A DNA stretch of 6,311 bases from an uncultured Prevotella sp. (GTDB lineage: Bacteria > Bacteroidota > Bacteroidia > Bacteroidales > Bacteroidaceae). Of this stretch, positions 1-6,311 are shown piece by piece; the first letter of the stretch is position 1, and every line of letters starts with the position of its first letter. The notes under the pieces were generated by a model, which had not been told where the DNA came from, ran no database searches, and worked only from the letters and a program-made list of their open reading frames with translations. Location of the stretch: positions 1 to 6,311 of the forward strand of contig CAAFRM010000339.1 of the NCBI GenBank assembly GCA_900765465.1, written 5' to 3'. The position numbers and the translations under genes were made by a program.

Positions 1-464
1 ACCATATCACTGAGTCTTTGCACCGCCAGACCGGAAAGAAAGAAGTTTTTGAATTTCCGTGTGGCATCCAGCGAGGTCGAATTATAAATGATATGATTGT
101 GAATGTGGGATTTGTCGATGTGGGTCGCAACGATGAAAGCGTGTTTTCCCTTTGTCCATCGCATCGCTGTTTCATAGCCGACTTGGTTCGCTTCTTCCGG
201 GGTGATTTCTCCCGGCTTAAAGGACTGGCGTATCTGGTATGCGATGATATTGTTCTTCTGCTGTCTGCCGGTAATATGCTGATACTGCCGTTTGGAAAGC
301 AGAAATTCCTCATCTGCTGTCTTTGGATCACACTCATAGGAACTGATAAATTCGCCATCATTGGTTTTTGCGGCATTTTGTGAGTAGTCGGTTCTGTCTG
401 CCAAACATTGAGCGACCGTCTTTCCCTTATTCACATGGAGTGCAATCAATCTTGTCGCTGCCAT
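1..464 (-). CDS. MOBP-type relaxase (MobA/VirD2 family), N-terminal part, cut by window edge
   Basis: This is the N-terminal nuclease domain of a conjugative relaxase, which nicks oriT and stays covalently bound to the 5' end of the transferred strand. The frame begins MAATRLIALHVNKGKT and stays open for 154 codons to the window edge, so the C-terminal part is missing. Tyr27, in RTDYSQNAAKT, is the likely catalytic tyrosine. The metal-binding His motif is THIDKSHIHNH at residues 114-124 (His115, His120, His122, His124). The segment IAYQIRQSFKPGEITPEEAN (74-93) is typical of relaxases of Tn1549-like elements, as I remember the family. The start at 464 is chosen because family members usually begin MAxTRLI. 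An in-frame ATG at 470 (MGMAATRL) is nearer to the AAGGA ribosome binding site at 475-479 and cannot be excluded. It lies downstream of mobC and a small membrane protein gene, as expected for such a module. The family call is secure; the exact start is not. Confidence 0.93.
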   Translation of the reverse strand, partial: MAATRLIALHVNKGKTVAQCLADRTDYSQNAAKTNDGEFISSYECDPKTADEEFLLSKRQYQHITGRQQKNNIIAYQIRQSFKPGEITPEEANQVGYETAMRWTKGKHAFIVATHIDKSHIHNHIIYNSTSLDATRKFKNFFLSGLAVQRLSDM

Positions 465-482
465 TCCCATCACTTCCTTCCC

Positions 483-513
483 AAAAAGAAAAAGCCACCG
501 GTCGGTGACTTTT
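483..513 (-). terminator. Intrinsic terminator between the small membrane protein gene and the relaxase
   Basis: Read on the minus strand, GTCACC (509-504) pairs with GGTGGC (499-494), with one G-U pair, around the loop GACC. The stem can be extended by A-T pairs from the flanking AAAA and TTTTT. It is followed by a T-rich tail, TTTTTCTTTTT, down to 483. It starts 13 bases past the TAA stop of the small gene (527). The tail ends only about 13 bases before the upstream relaxase ATG, next to the relaxase ribosome binding site, so it may limit or control read-through into the relaxase. Confidence 0.8.
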
Positions 514-526
514 CTCTGATATTATC

Positions 527-811
527 TTATGACCTGATAAATGCTCCCAGACTTTCTCCAATATTCTCGACTTTCATAACAGCCCAGACGAGCAAGAACA
601 CCGCTGCTATTGTCGCAATTCCAAGAACCACAAGAATAAGCAGGGACTGCCACAAAGCCTTTACAATGCAGTAAATCGCAGATCCGCCAATGACCAAGAG
701 CAATAAACCAATTACATAGGACACAACATTTGTAAGCAGATTTCCAAGAATGCAAATCACTTTTACAACGAACAGCACCGGCAGTGCCAATATCTTCAAT
801 ACCAGCTTCAT
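527..811 (-). CDS. Small hydrophobic membrane protein, CD1845-like
   Basis: A 94-residue, strongly hydrophobic protein with no enzymatic motif. Two to three membrane-spanning stretches can be seen, at about residues 6-26, 28-50 and 55-79, with a short, more polar C-terminal tail (KVENIGESLGAFIRS). The start is supported by AAAGGGG at 820-826, eight bases before the ATG. Composition, size and position between mobC and the relaxase match the small proteins annotated as the CD1845 family in clostridial conjugative transposons; that match is from memory of the family, not from a search. Its role is unknown. From its place in the module I infer that it acts at the cell membrane during mobilisation or is maintained with it. 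It has its own likely promoter and is enclosed by terminators on both sides, so it may be transcribed largely apart from mobC. Confidence 0.82.
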   Translation of the reverse strand: MKLVLKILALPVLFVVKVICILGNLLTNVVSYVIGLLLLVIGGSAIYCIVKALWQSLLILVVLGIATIAAVFLLVWAVMKVENIGESLGAFIRS

Positions 812-832
812 AGGCTCAACCCCTTTCTTTTA

Positions 833-866
833 ATTATATTGTACAAGGGTATCTGCCATAACGCAA
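833..866 (-). promoter_or_regulatory. Candidate sigma-A promoter for the small membrane protein gene
   Basis: On the minus strand, TTGCGT (866-861) is followed after 17 bases by TACAAT (843-838), which overlaps a second -10-like hexamer, TATAAT (838-833). The -35 box is weak (TTG only), while the AT-rich -10 region is good. It lies just after the mobC terminator and ahead of the ribosome binding site at 820-826, as expected for a promoter restarting transcription. A perfect TTGACA at 875-870 is nearby but 26 bases from TACAAT, too far to pair with it. Confidence 0.5.
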
Positions 867-880
867 TGATGTCAACCCTT
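845..880. repeat. Inverted repeat AAGGGT/ACCCTT in the mobC downstream gap
   Basis: AAGGGT at 845-850 is the exact reverse complement of ACCCTT at 875-880, with 24 bases between the arms. The arms flank the candidate -35 region, and one lies next to the -10 region. This could be an operator for a repressor or relaxosome protein, or part of an oriT. Six-base arms can arise by chance, so the functional reading is weak. Confidence 0.4.
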
Positions 881-884
881 ATGT

Positions 885-910
885 AAAAGCCGCAGCCGAA
901 ACTGCGACTT
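885..910 (-). terminator. Intrinsic terminator downstream of mobC
   Basis: On the minus strand, AAGTCGCAG (910-902) pairs with CTGCGGCTT (895-887) around the loop TTTCGG. This is nine base pairs with one G-U pair, and the run TTTT follows at 888-885. It begins 17 bases after the mobC stop codon. It would end the transcript carrying the methylase-helicase and mobC. Confidence 0.85.
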
Positions 911-927
911 CCCAACAAGTTGTCGGA

Positions 928-1260
928 TTACTGGATTGAGGACAGGCGAACAAGAACTTCTCTCATGTCCGTCCAGATCTCCTCCAGCCGTTTTTGCAAA
1001 TCCTCAATGTCAGCACGATAGATGCTGCCTGTTTCGTTCGCTCGCTTTGCGTACTGGTTCAGGTTGTTGGAGCAGATTCGCAGGAGCGAAACCAGGGCTT
1101 TCACATCCTGCAAATCCAGTCTGATACAGTAACCATCCAGAGCCATTTTCCGCAGATAGGCTCCCATGCTGCGGATGCCAAGCTCGTCCATCTTCTCATG
1201 GATTCGCTCGACCTCCTCCTTGGATGCAAGGAAATGAACATCCTGATCTCGCTTTGCCAT
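928..1260 (-). CDS. mobC: MobC-like relaxosome accessory protein
   Basis: A 110-residue basic protein of the bacterial mobilisation protein MobC type. Members bind near oriT and help the relaxase open and nick the DNA. Residues about 6-45 fit a ribbon-helix-helix DNA-binding fold: a strand (DVHFLAS), a helix (KEEVERIHEKMDELG), a turn, and a second helix (SMGAYLRKMALDG). The C-terminal half contains LLRICSNNLNQYAKRANETG, the conserved MobC pattern of 'NNLNQ-A+-AN', followed by a helix (ADIEDLQKRLEEIWTDMREVL) likely used for oligomerisation or relaxase contact. The length is normal for the family. The ATG shares one base with the TAA of the large upstream gene (TAATG), and a strong GAGGAGGT lies inside that gene's end, so translation is probably coupled. 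An intrinsic terminator follows. The family call is confident; the DNA target cannot be read from here. Confidence 0.93.
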   Translation of the reverse strand: MAKRDQDVHFLASKEEVERIHEKMDELGIRSMGAYLRKMALDGYCIRLDLQDVKALVSLLRICSNNLNQYAKRANETGSIYRADIEDLQKRLEEIWTDMREVLVRLSSIQ

Positions 1261-4200
1261 TACAACACCTCCTCACGGGTTTCAGAGTATTTTGCAGGCG
1301 GGATATGCTCCGCTTTGGATTTCAGATCAGCCAACACAGAAGGACGCTCTGACTCGCTTCTTTCGTCACGATTTTCCACAGAGTCCTCCATATTCAGGGC
1401 TGCATCCAGTTCTGCCAGTCGCTGACTTTTGGCTGTCAGCTCTGCTTCCTGCGGGAACGGTTTTCCAACCTCCGCCTTGGCTGCTTCCTGCTGATTGTAG
1501 AGATTATTCAACTGCTCATTGGCTCGTTCTAAGCGCTCAAGGATGCCTGCAAGGGCATTGTCCAGTCGGGTGATATTTCCTCGTGCGTCCGTTCCAAGGG
1601 CTACTCTGTGGCTCACAGCGCCCTTCAGGGTCACATCGAACTCGTTCCGGAAACTGTCAAACGAAAGCTCCATCTGAAAGCCACGGTAACTGCCAAGAGG
1701 AACCGGATCGGCACTTTTCGTGTCCTTACAAGCCGCAAGGAGGATTTCACCGGCATCTGCCTTTTCGGTGTAGGCTTTGCCCATGATTTCCATGCCGCAA
1801 AAGCCATCGGCAATCTGCGGGTGTGCTTCCACGGTTTTAATATCAGCTTCAAAGCCATGAATATAGCCTGTCTGCTTTTCAATCTCAGCCGGGAAGTATT
1901 TCAGAAGCTTATCTTCCATACGGTACTGCTGGCTCTGGTGGTCAGCTTTCAGCACCTTCAGCCTTGCCACATCAATGTCCAAGTCCATCTTTTCCTTGAT
2001 AAGCGGATTGCCGGCACACAGCGCCTTGATCTCCGCATAGGACAGCGCCTGCTCATCCACATCGTCACAGGAGCGAACCGGTGATTTGGAGGTCATAATC
2101 TGAGAAATAAACTTCTGCTTGTTTTCCAAGGTCTGATACAGGTAGGCATCGAAGGTTCCCTCGGTCACATACTGATACACCTGAACCTCTTTGTTCCGGT
2201 TGCCCTGACGGATGATACGACCGTTTCTCTGGGTCATATCAGACGGACGCCAACCCACATCCAAGTGGTGAACTGCCACCAATTTGTCCTGGACGTTGGT
2301 TCCTGCACCCATCTTTTGCGTACTGCCAAGAAGCACTCGCACCTGCCCGGTACGAACCTTGGCAAAGAGGTCTTTTTTCTTTGCCTCGGTATCTGCATCA
2401 TGGATAAAGGCAACTTCTTCCGCAGGCACACCGTTTGCAATCAGCTTGGTTTTGACATCATCATAGACATTGAAGGTTCCATCATTTTTCGGTGTGCTAA
2501 GGTCGCAGAACACCAACTGGGTCAATTTGTCAGCCTGACCGTCCTGCCAGATACGCAGGATATTTCCCACGCAGGCATTGAGCTTGCTGTCAGGGTCATC
2601 GGGTAACAGGGTGTTCATTAGCCGCTGATCCAGTCCCAATTTTCGTCCGTCGCTGGTAATCTTGAGCATATTATCGACGGACGGGTCTACAATACCGGCA
2701 TGAACATCTGCTGCTCTCTCTGAAAGGGAAGCCACCATATCCTTCTGGTACTCAGAGGGCTGAACCACAACCGTTTCAAACTTTGCTTCGGGAACAGGGA
2801 GATGCAACTGGTCAGAGGTCTTGATGTCGGCAACCTCCTTGAACATATTCATCAGTTCAGGCAGGTTGAAGAACTTCGCAAATCGGGTTCTGGCACGATA
2901 GCCGGTTCCCTCCGGTGCAAGCTCAATCGCAGTTGTTGTTTCTCCGAAGGTCGATGCCCAGGAATCAAAATGGGTCAGGTTCTTTTGCTGGAGCGTACTG
3001 TACTGGAGATAGCGCATGACCGTATAAAGCTCGGTCATCGAGTTACTTACTGGAGTACCGGTTGCAAAGATCACACCACGCCCGCCGGTCAGCTCATCCA
3101 TATAGCGGCACTTCATAAACATATCCGAAGATTTCTGGGCTTCGGAGGTGGACAGACCTGCCACATTTCGCATTTTTGTGTAGAGGAACAAATTCTTGAA
3201 CGCATGGCTTTCGTCCACAAACAGCCGGTCTACACCCAACTGCTCAAAGGTAATGACATCATCTTTCTTGTCAGCGGCAAGGAGCTTGTCCAGTCTGGCT
3301 TCCAATGATTTTCGTGTTTTCTCCATCTGCTTGATCGTGAAGTTTTCGCCACGCTGCCATTTCAGCTCCGCAATCGCACCCTCGATCTCATCAATCTGCT
3401 CCCGCAGCTGCCGTTCCTGTCGTTCGGCAGAAAGCGGGATTTTTTCAAACTGGCTGTGACCGATGATGACTGCATCATAGTCACCCGTTGCGATACGAGC
3501 GCAGAACTTCTTACGGTTTGCTGTTTCAAAATCCTTCTTGGTGGCAACAAGGAGCTTGGCACTCGGATAGAGGTGCAGGAACTCGTTTGCCCACTGTAAG
3601 GTCAAGTGATTCGGCACAACGAACAGGGATTTCTGGCTCAATCCAAGCCGTTTACTCTCCATAGCCGATGCAGCCATCTCGAAGGTCTTGCCCGCACCAA
3701 CTTCGTGTGCAAGCAGCGTATTTCCACCATATAGCACATGAGCGATAGCATTTCTCTGGTGTTCACGGAGGGTAATATCCGGGTTCATGCCGCCGAAACG
3801 GATATGAGAGCCATCATACTCACGAGGTCTGGTGGAGTTAAAAAGTTCGTTGTACTTGGTGGAAAGGGTTTCTCGTCTGTGCGGATCTCTCCAAATCCAA
3901 TCTCGGAACGCATCCTTGATTGCCTGCTGTTTCTGCTGTGCCAGGGTAGTTTCTTTTTTATTGAGGACACGCTTCTGCTTACCATCTGCATCTTCAATCG
4001 TATCATAGATACGAATATCCTTCAGATTCAGCGTTTCCTCCAGAATCCGATATGCGTTGGCTCGCTCTGTACCGTAGGTGACATACGCCGCCACATCGTT
4101 GTAGTTGGGAGAACTCTTACCGTTGATGCGCCACTCTGCGGTCAGCTCGGAGAACTTGACCTCAATGGAACGGCGCAAGTAATACGGCGTTTCAAAGGTT

Positions 4201-6311
4201 TCCTCCATGAACTGCTGAATATAATCGGCATCAATCCATGTTGCACCCAAACGCACATCAATCTCGGACGCATCCAAGTCCTTCGGCTGTGCTTTCTGCA
4301 AGGCTTCCACATTGATGTGGAAGGAAGAATCCCTGTCTGCCGCCATCTGTGCGACACGCAGCTTGCTTCTTACATCACCGGAAAGGTAATCATCGGCAGT
4401 CTGCCATCCAACTTCCACAGCATCGGGAGCCATCGGGTCTTTGAAGATCACCCCTCGAAGCTCTGCCTGAATCGCATCGTATTCTCCAGGTGTTCCAAGC
4501 AGCTGTGCCATAAACGGCAAATCCACCTTGCCACGCTCACCGATAGAGATTGCCAGAGCTTCGGACGGCGTATCCACGCTCGTCACTCTGCGTTCCGGCT
4601 TGATGGTTCGCTTGGTGAACATATCCGCCTTGCTTTTCAGATTGCCGTCCTCATCCACATTTTCCAGAGAACACAGGAGATAGTAGGAGGAATCGTCAGC
4701 AAATGCCTGACCATTGGCTCGATTATTGATAAGCCCGTTCTTTGCGGCAAACGCATCGTAGGCATCATTCAGTTCTGCCTGTTTCTGAGTAATCATTTCA
4801 TCCGGGTAATCCTCAAGCTGATATTCGATCAGCTCGTTGACGATACCACGAAGTTCCACCATGCCCATCACACGGTCTTTTGCTTTCTCATTCAGGTCTA
4901 CACGGCGCATCAGGGAGTTTTCACGGAAGTACACATTGCCATCCACCACGGTATAAGAGAAATTCTTTACATCCGGGGTTGCAGGAATGGTTTCGATTTC
5001 CTTACCCTTGTCAGCTTCGGGAAGCTCCACAGCCTGATAGGTTCCTTGGATGTGGGAAACTGCTTCTTTCAGAAGTTCGGACAGTTCCATGCCCTCAATG
5101 GGACGCACTGTAATGTCCATGCCGTAGGCGGTACTTTCTTCCACCGTATCGCCCAGAACCATTTCAGGATGAGCGACAAAGTAGCTGTTCATGGTGTGTC
5201 CTTCTTCGGTGCGGTCAAGGTTTACCCATTCCGGTACAATGTCAATCGGATGGTCACGCTTTTGCAGGAACAGGATGTCGGACACGACTTCCGTGCCTGC
5301 GTTTTTCTTAAAGGCATCGTTTGGCAGACGGATTGCACCAAGCAGTTCCGCCCTCTGCGCCATATATCGCCTTGCGTCAGAGTTCTTGGAATCCATGGTG
5401 TAACGGCTTGTCACAAAAGCGACCACACCACCGGGACGAACCTGATCCAAAGCCTTGGCAAAGAAATAGTTGTGAATGGAGAATCCCAGCTTGTCATACG
5501 GCTTGTCGGACACTTTGTAGTTGCCGAAAGGGACATTACCCACAGCCAGATCGTAAAAGTCTCGGCGGTCTGTCGTTTCAAAACCGGCTACTTTGATTTC
5601 TGCGTTGGGATAGAGCTTCTGAGCAATTCTGCCGGTGATGGAATCCAGTTCCACACCATACAAACGGCTGCTCTGCATTTCAGGAGGGAGCATACCAAAG
5701 AAGTTGCCGATACCCATAGCAGGCTCCAGAATATTTCCTGTTTCAAAGCCCATCTGTCCGACCGCATCGTAGATGGAGCGAATGACCGTAGGGCTGGTGT
5801 AATGTGCGTTCAGGGTGGAAGCTCTTGCCGCAGCATATTCATCTTCGGAAAGCAGGTTTTTCAGTGTCTGATACTCCTTCGCCCAATTTCCCTTGTCCGG
5901 GTCAAAGGCATCTGCCAGACCGCCCCAACCGACATAATTCGACAAAATCTCCTGTTCTTCGGTAGTGGCGTTCCTGTTCTCGCTTTCCAGTTTGAACAGA
6001 GTTTCAATGGCTGCGATGTTTCTTGCGAATTTCTGCTTCGGTCCACCTTCACCGATGTTGTCATCCGTGATGTGGAAGTTCACCGCAGGAACAGGTGGGA
6101 TTTCTCTGGTGGTGATGGACTGCTCAAGCTGAGCGATAATGTCCATGACTTCGGCATTCTGCCATCCGTCCACCTGGGCATAATCCTGAATGATGGTGTC
6201 CTTTCCATCTACGCACTGTACGAAGTCCAGACTACCCGGCAGATCTCTGGTATTCATTGCACCCAGGGCTTTTCTCTGCGTGTCAGGAAGTGCATAGTAG
6301 GCTCGCAGGGC
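1260..6311 (-). CDS. Giant DarB-like DNA methylase / SNF2 helicase, 5' end outside window
   Basis: The frame is open to the window edge: 18 more codons (ALRAYYALPDTQRKALGA) precede the ATG at 6257, which lacks a ribosome binding site, so the true start lies outside. At least 1683 residues are present; relatives in conjugative elements are often over 2000. Numbering from the Met at 6257, residues about 60-335 form an N6-adenine methyltransferase-like domain, with motif I LEPAMGIGNF (177-186) and motif IV NVPF (241-244). Residues about 830-1400 form a SNF2-type helicase: Walker A GAGKT (854-858), Walker B DESH (1015-1018), motif III ATGTP (1065-1069), motif V around 1306-1323 (MGAGTN), and motif VI QRNGRIIRQGN (1343-1353). 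A coiled-coil segment (about 943-994) sits between motifs Ia and II, and another at about 1562-1625 near the C-terminus. Phage P1 DarB shares this arrangement and protects DNA from restriction; a similar role in transfer is inferred. No nuclease motif is seen. The gene is translationally coupled to mobC. Confidence 0.92.
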   Translation of the reverse strand, partial: ALRAYYALPDTQRKALGAMNTRDLPGSLDFVQCVDGKDTIIQDYAQVDGWQNAEVMDIIAQLEQSITTREIPPVPAVNFHITDDNIGEGGPKQKFARNIAAIETLFKLESENRNATTEEQEILSNYVGWGGLADAFDPDKGNWAKEYQTLKNLLSEDEYAAARASTLNAHYTSPTVIRSIYDAVGQMGFETGNILEPAMGIGNFFGMLPPEMQSSRLYGVELDSITGRIAQKLYPNAEIKVAGFETTDRRDFYDLAVGNVPFGNYKVSDKPYDKLGFSIHNYFFAKALDQVRPGGVVAFVTSRYTMDSKNSDARRYMAQRAELLGAIRLPNDAFKKNAGTEVVSDILFLQKRDHPIDIVPEWVNLDRTEEGHTMNSYFVAHPEMVLGDTVEESTAYGMDITVRPIEGMELSELLKEAVSHIQGTYQAVELPEADKGKEIETIPATPDVKNFSYTVVDGNVYFRENSLMRRVDLNEKAKDRVMGMVELRGIVNELIEYQLEDYPDEMITQKQAELNDAYDAFAAKNGLINNRANGQAFADDSSYYLLCSLENVDEDGNLKSKADMFTKRTIKPERRVTSVDTPSEALAISIGERGKVDLPFMAQLLGTPGEYDAIQAELRGVIFKDPMAPDAVEVGWQTADDYLSGDVRSKLRVAQMAADRDSSFHINVEALQKAQPKDLDASEIDVRLGATWIDADYIQQFMEETFETPYYLRRSIEVKFSELTAEWRINGKSSPNYNDVAAYVTYGTERANAYRILEETLNLKDIRIYDTIEDADGKQKRVLNKKETTLAQQKQQAIKDAFRDWIWRDPHRRETLSTKYNELFNSTRPREYDGSHIRFGGMNPDITLREHQRNAIAHVLYGGNTLLAHEVGAGKTFEMAASAMESKRLGLSQKSLFVVPNHLTLQWANEFLHLYPSAKLLVATKKDFETANRKKFCARIATGDYDAVIIGHSQFEKIPLSAERQERQLREQIDEIEGAIAELKWQRGENFTIKQMEKTRKSLEARLDKLLAADKKDDVITFEQLGVDRLFVDESHAFKNLFLYTKMRNVAGLSTSEAQKSSDMFMKCRYMDELTGGRGVIFATGTPVSNSMTELYTVMRYLQYSTLQQKNLTHFDSWASTFGETTTAIELAPEGTGYRARTRFAKFFNLPELMNMFKEVADIKTSDQLHLPVPEAKFETVVVQPSEYQKDMVASLSERAADVHAGIVDPSVDNMLKITSDGRKLGLDQRLMNTLLPDDPDSKLNACVGNILRIWQDGQADKLTQLVFCDLSTPKNDGTFNVYDDVKTKLIANGVPAEEVAFIHDADTEAKKKDLFAKVRTGQVRVLLGSTQKMGAGTNVQDKLVAVHHLDVGWRPSDMTQRNGRIIRQGNRNKEVQVYQYVTEGTFDAYLYQTLENKQKFISQIMTSKSPVRSCDDVDEQALSYAEIKALCAGNPLIKEKMDLDIDVARLKVLKADHQSQQYRMEDKLLKYFPAEIEKQTGYIHGFEADIKTVEAHPQIADGFCGMEIMGKAYTEKADAGEILLAACKDTKSADPVPLGSYRGFQMELSFDSFRNEFDVTLKGAVSHRVALGTDARGNITRLDNALAGILERLERANEQLNNLYNQQEAAKAEVGKPFPQEAELTAKSQRLAELDAALNMEDSVENRDERSESERPSVLADLKSKAEHIPPAKYSETREEVL
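1267..1274 (-). promoter_or_regulatory. mobC ribosome binding site inside the end of the upstream gene
   Basis: GAGGAGGT on the minus strand lies six bases before the mobC ATG and encodes part of the last residues (EEVL) of the methylase-helicase. It is close to the ideal Shine-Dalgarno sequence and fixes the mobC start at 1260. Together with the TAATG overlap it suggests termination-reinitiation coupling. Confidence 0.85.

Noticed and set aside
522..755. 77-codon minus-strand reading frame overlapping the small membrane protein gene
   Set aside because: It is in another frame inside the 527-811 gene, is Cys- and Trp-rich without a pattern, and lacks a supporting ribosome binding site. The hydrophobic 94-residue frame has one.
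870..875. Perfect TTGACA as the -35 box of the small gene's promoter
   Set aside because: It is 26 bases from the TACAAT box, and the hexamers at 16-17 bases (GATACC, ATACCC) are poor -10 matches.
2802..3308. Plus-strand reading frame of 168 codons, and others at 18-383, 994-1425 and 1608-2084
   Set aside because: All lie antisense to well-supported genes with clear domain motifs. Their translations show no recognisable domain and no convincing ribosome binding site.
6255..6257. ATG at 6257 as the true start of the large protein
   Set aside because: The frame stays open for 18 more codons to the window edge and no Shine-Dalgarno-like sequence precedes this ATG. The preceding residues continue naturally into the protein.
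1260..6311. Methylase plus helicase as a stand-alone restriction or DISARM/BREX-like defence system
   Set aside because: I see no nuclease motif and no companion defence genes in the window. The gene is instead coupled to mobC and next to a relaxase, which fits a DarB-like role in a conjugative element.

Overview
The window looks like the mobilisation module of an integrative conjugative element of the Tn1549/CTn type from a Clostridia-like Firmicute, probably a gut member of the Lachnospiraceae or Ruminococcaceae. This rests on gene content and order (giant methylase-helicase, MobC, small membrane protein, MOBP-type relaxase), strong AGGAGG-like ribosome binding sites and moderate GC content. 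The taxon is an inference; the element type is better supported. No rRNA, tRNA, CRISPR array or insertion sequence was seen.

Every real gene lies on the minus strand, so transcription runs from high to low coordinates. From 6311 to 1260 is one very large reading frame, open at the window edge. It encodes a DarB-like protein with an N6-adenine methyltransferase-like domain followed by a SNF2-type superfamily 2 helicase. Its TAA stop shares one base with the ATG of mobC (1260-928), a relaxosome accessory protein. A strong intrinsic terminator (885-910) follows mobC. A 116-bp gap (812-927) then holds an inverted repeat and a plausible promoter for a small hydrophobic membrane protein of the CD1845-like kind (811-527). 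A second intrinsic terminator (483-513) lies just before the ribosome binding site of the relaxase. The relaxase (464-1) runs off the left edge after its catalytic Tyr and His-rich motifs.

Working together, MobC and the relaxase would assemble at oriT, nick one strand and pilot it to the conjugative pore. The methylase-helicase is thought, by analogy with phage P1 DarB, to protect or process incoming or outgoing element DNA. The least ordinary points are the methylase-helicase/mobC translational coupling, the atypical methylase motif IV (NVPF), the terminator in the relaxase leader, and the 116-bp gap, the only sizeable non-coding stretch and the best place in the window for an oriT or control region.
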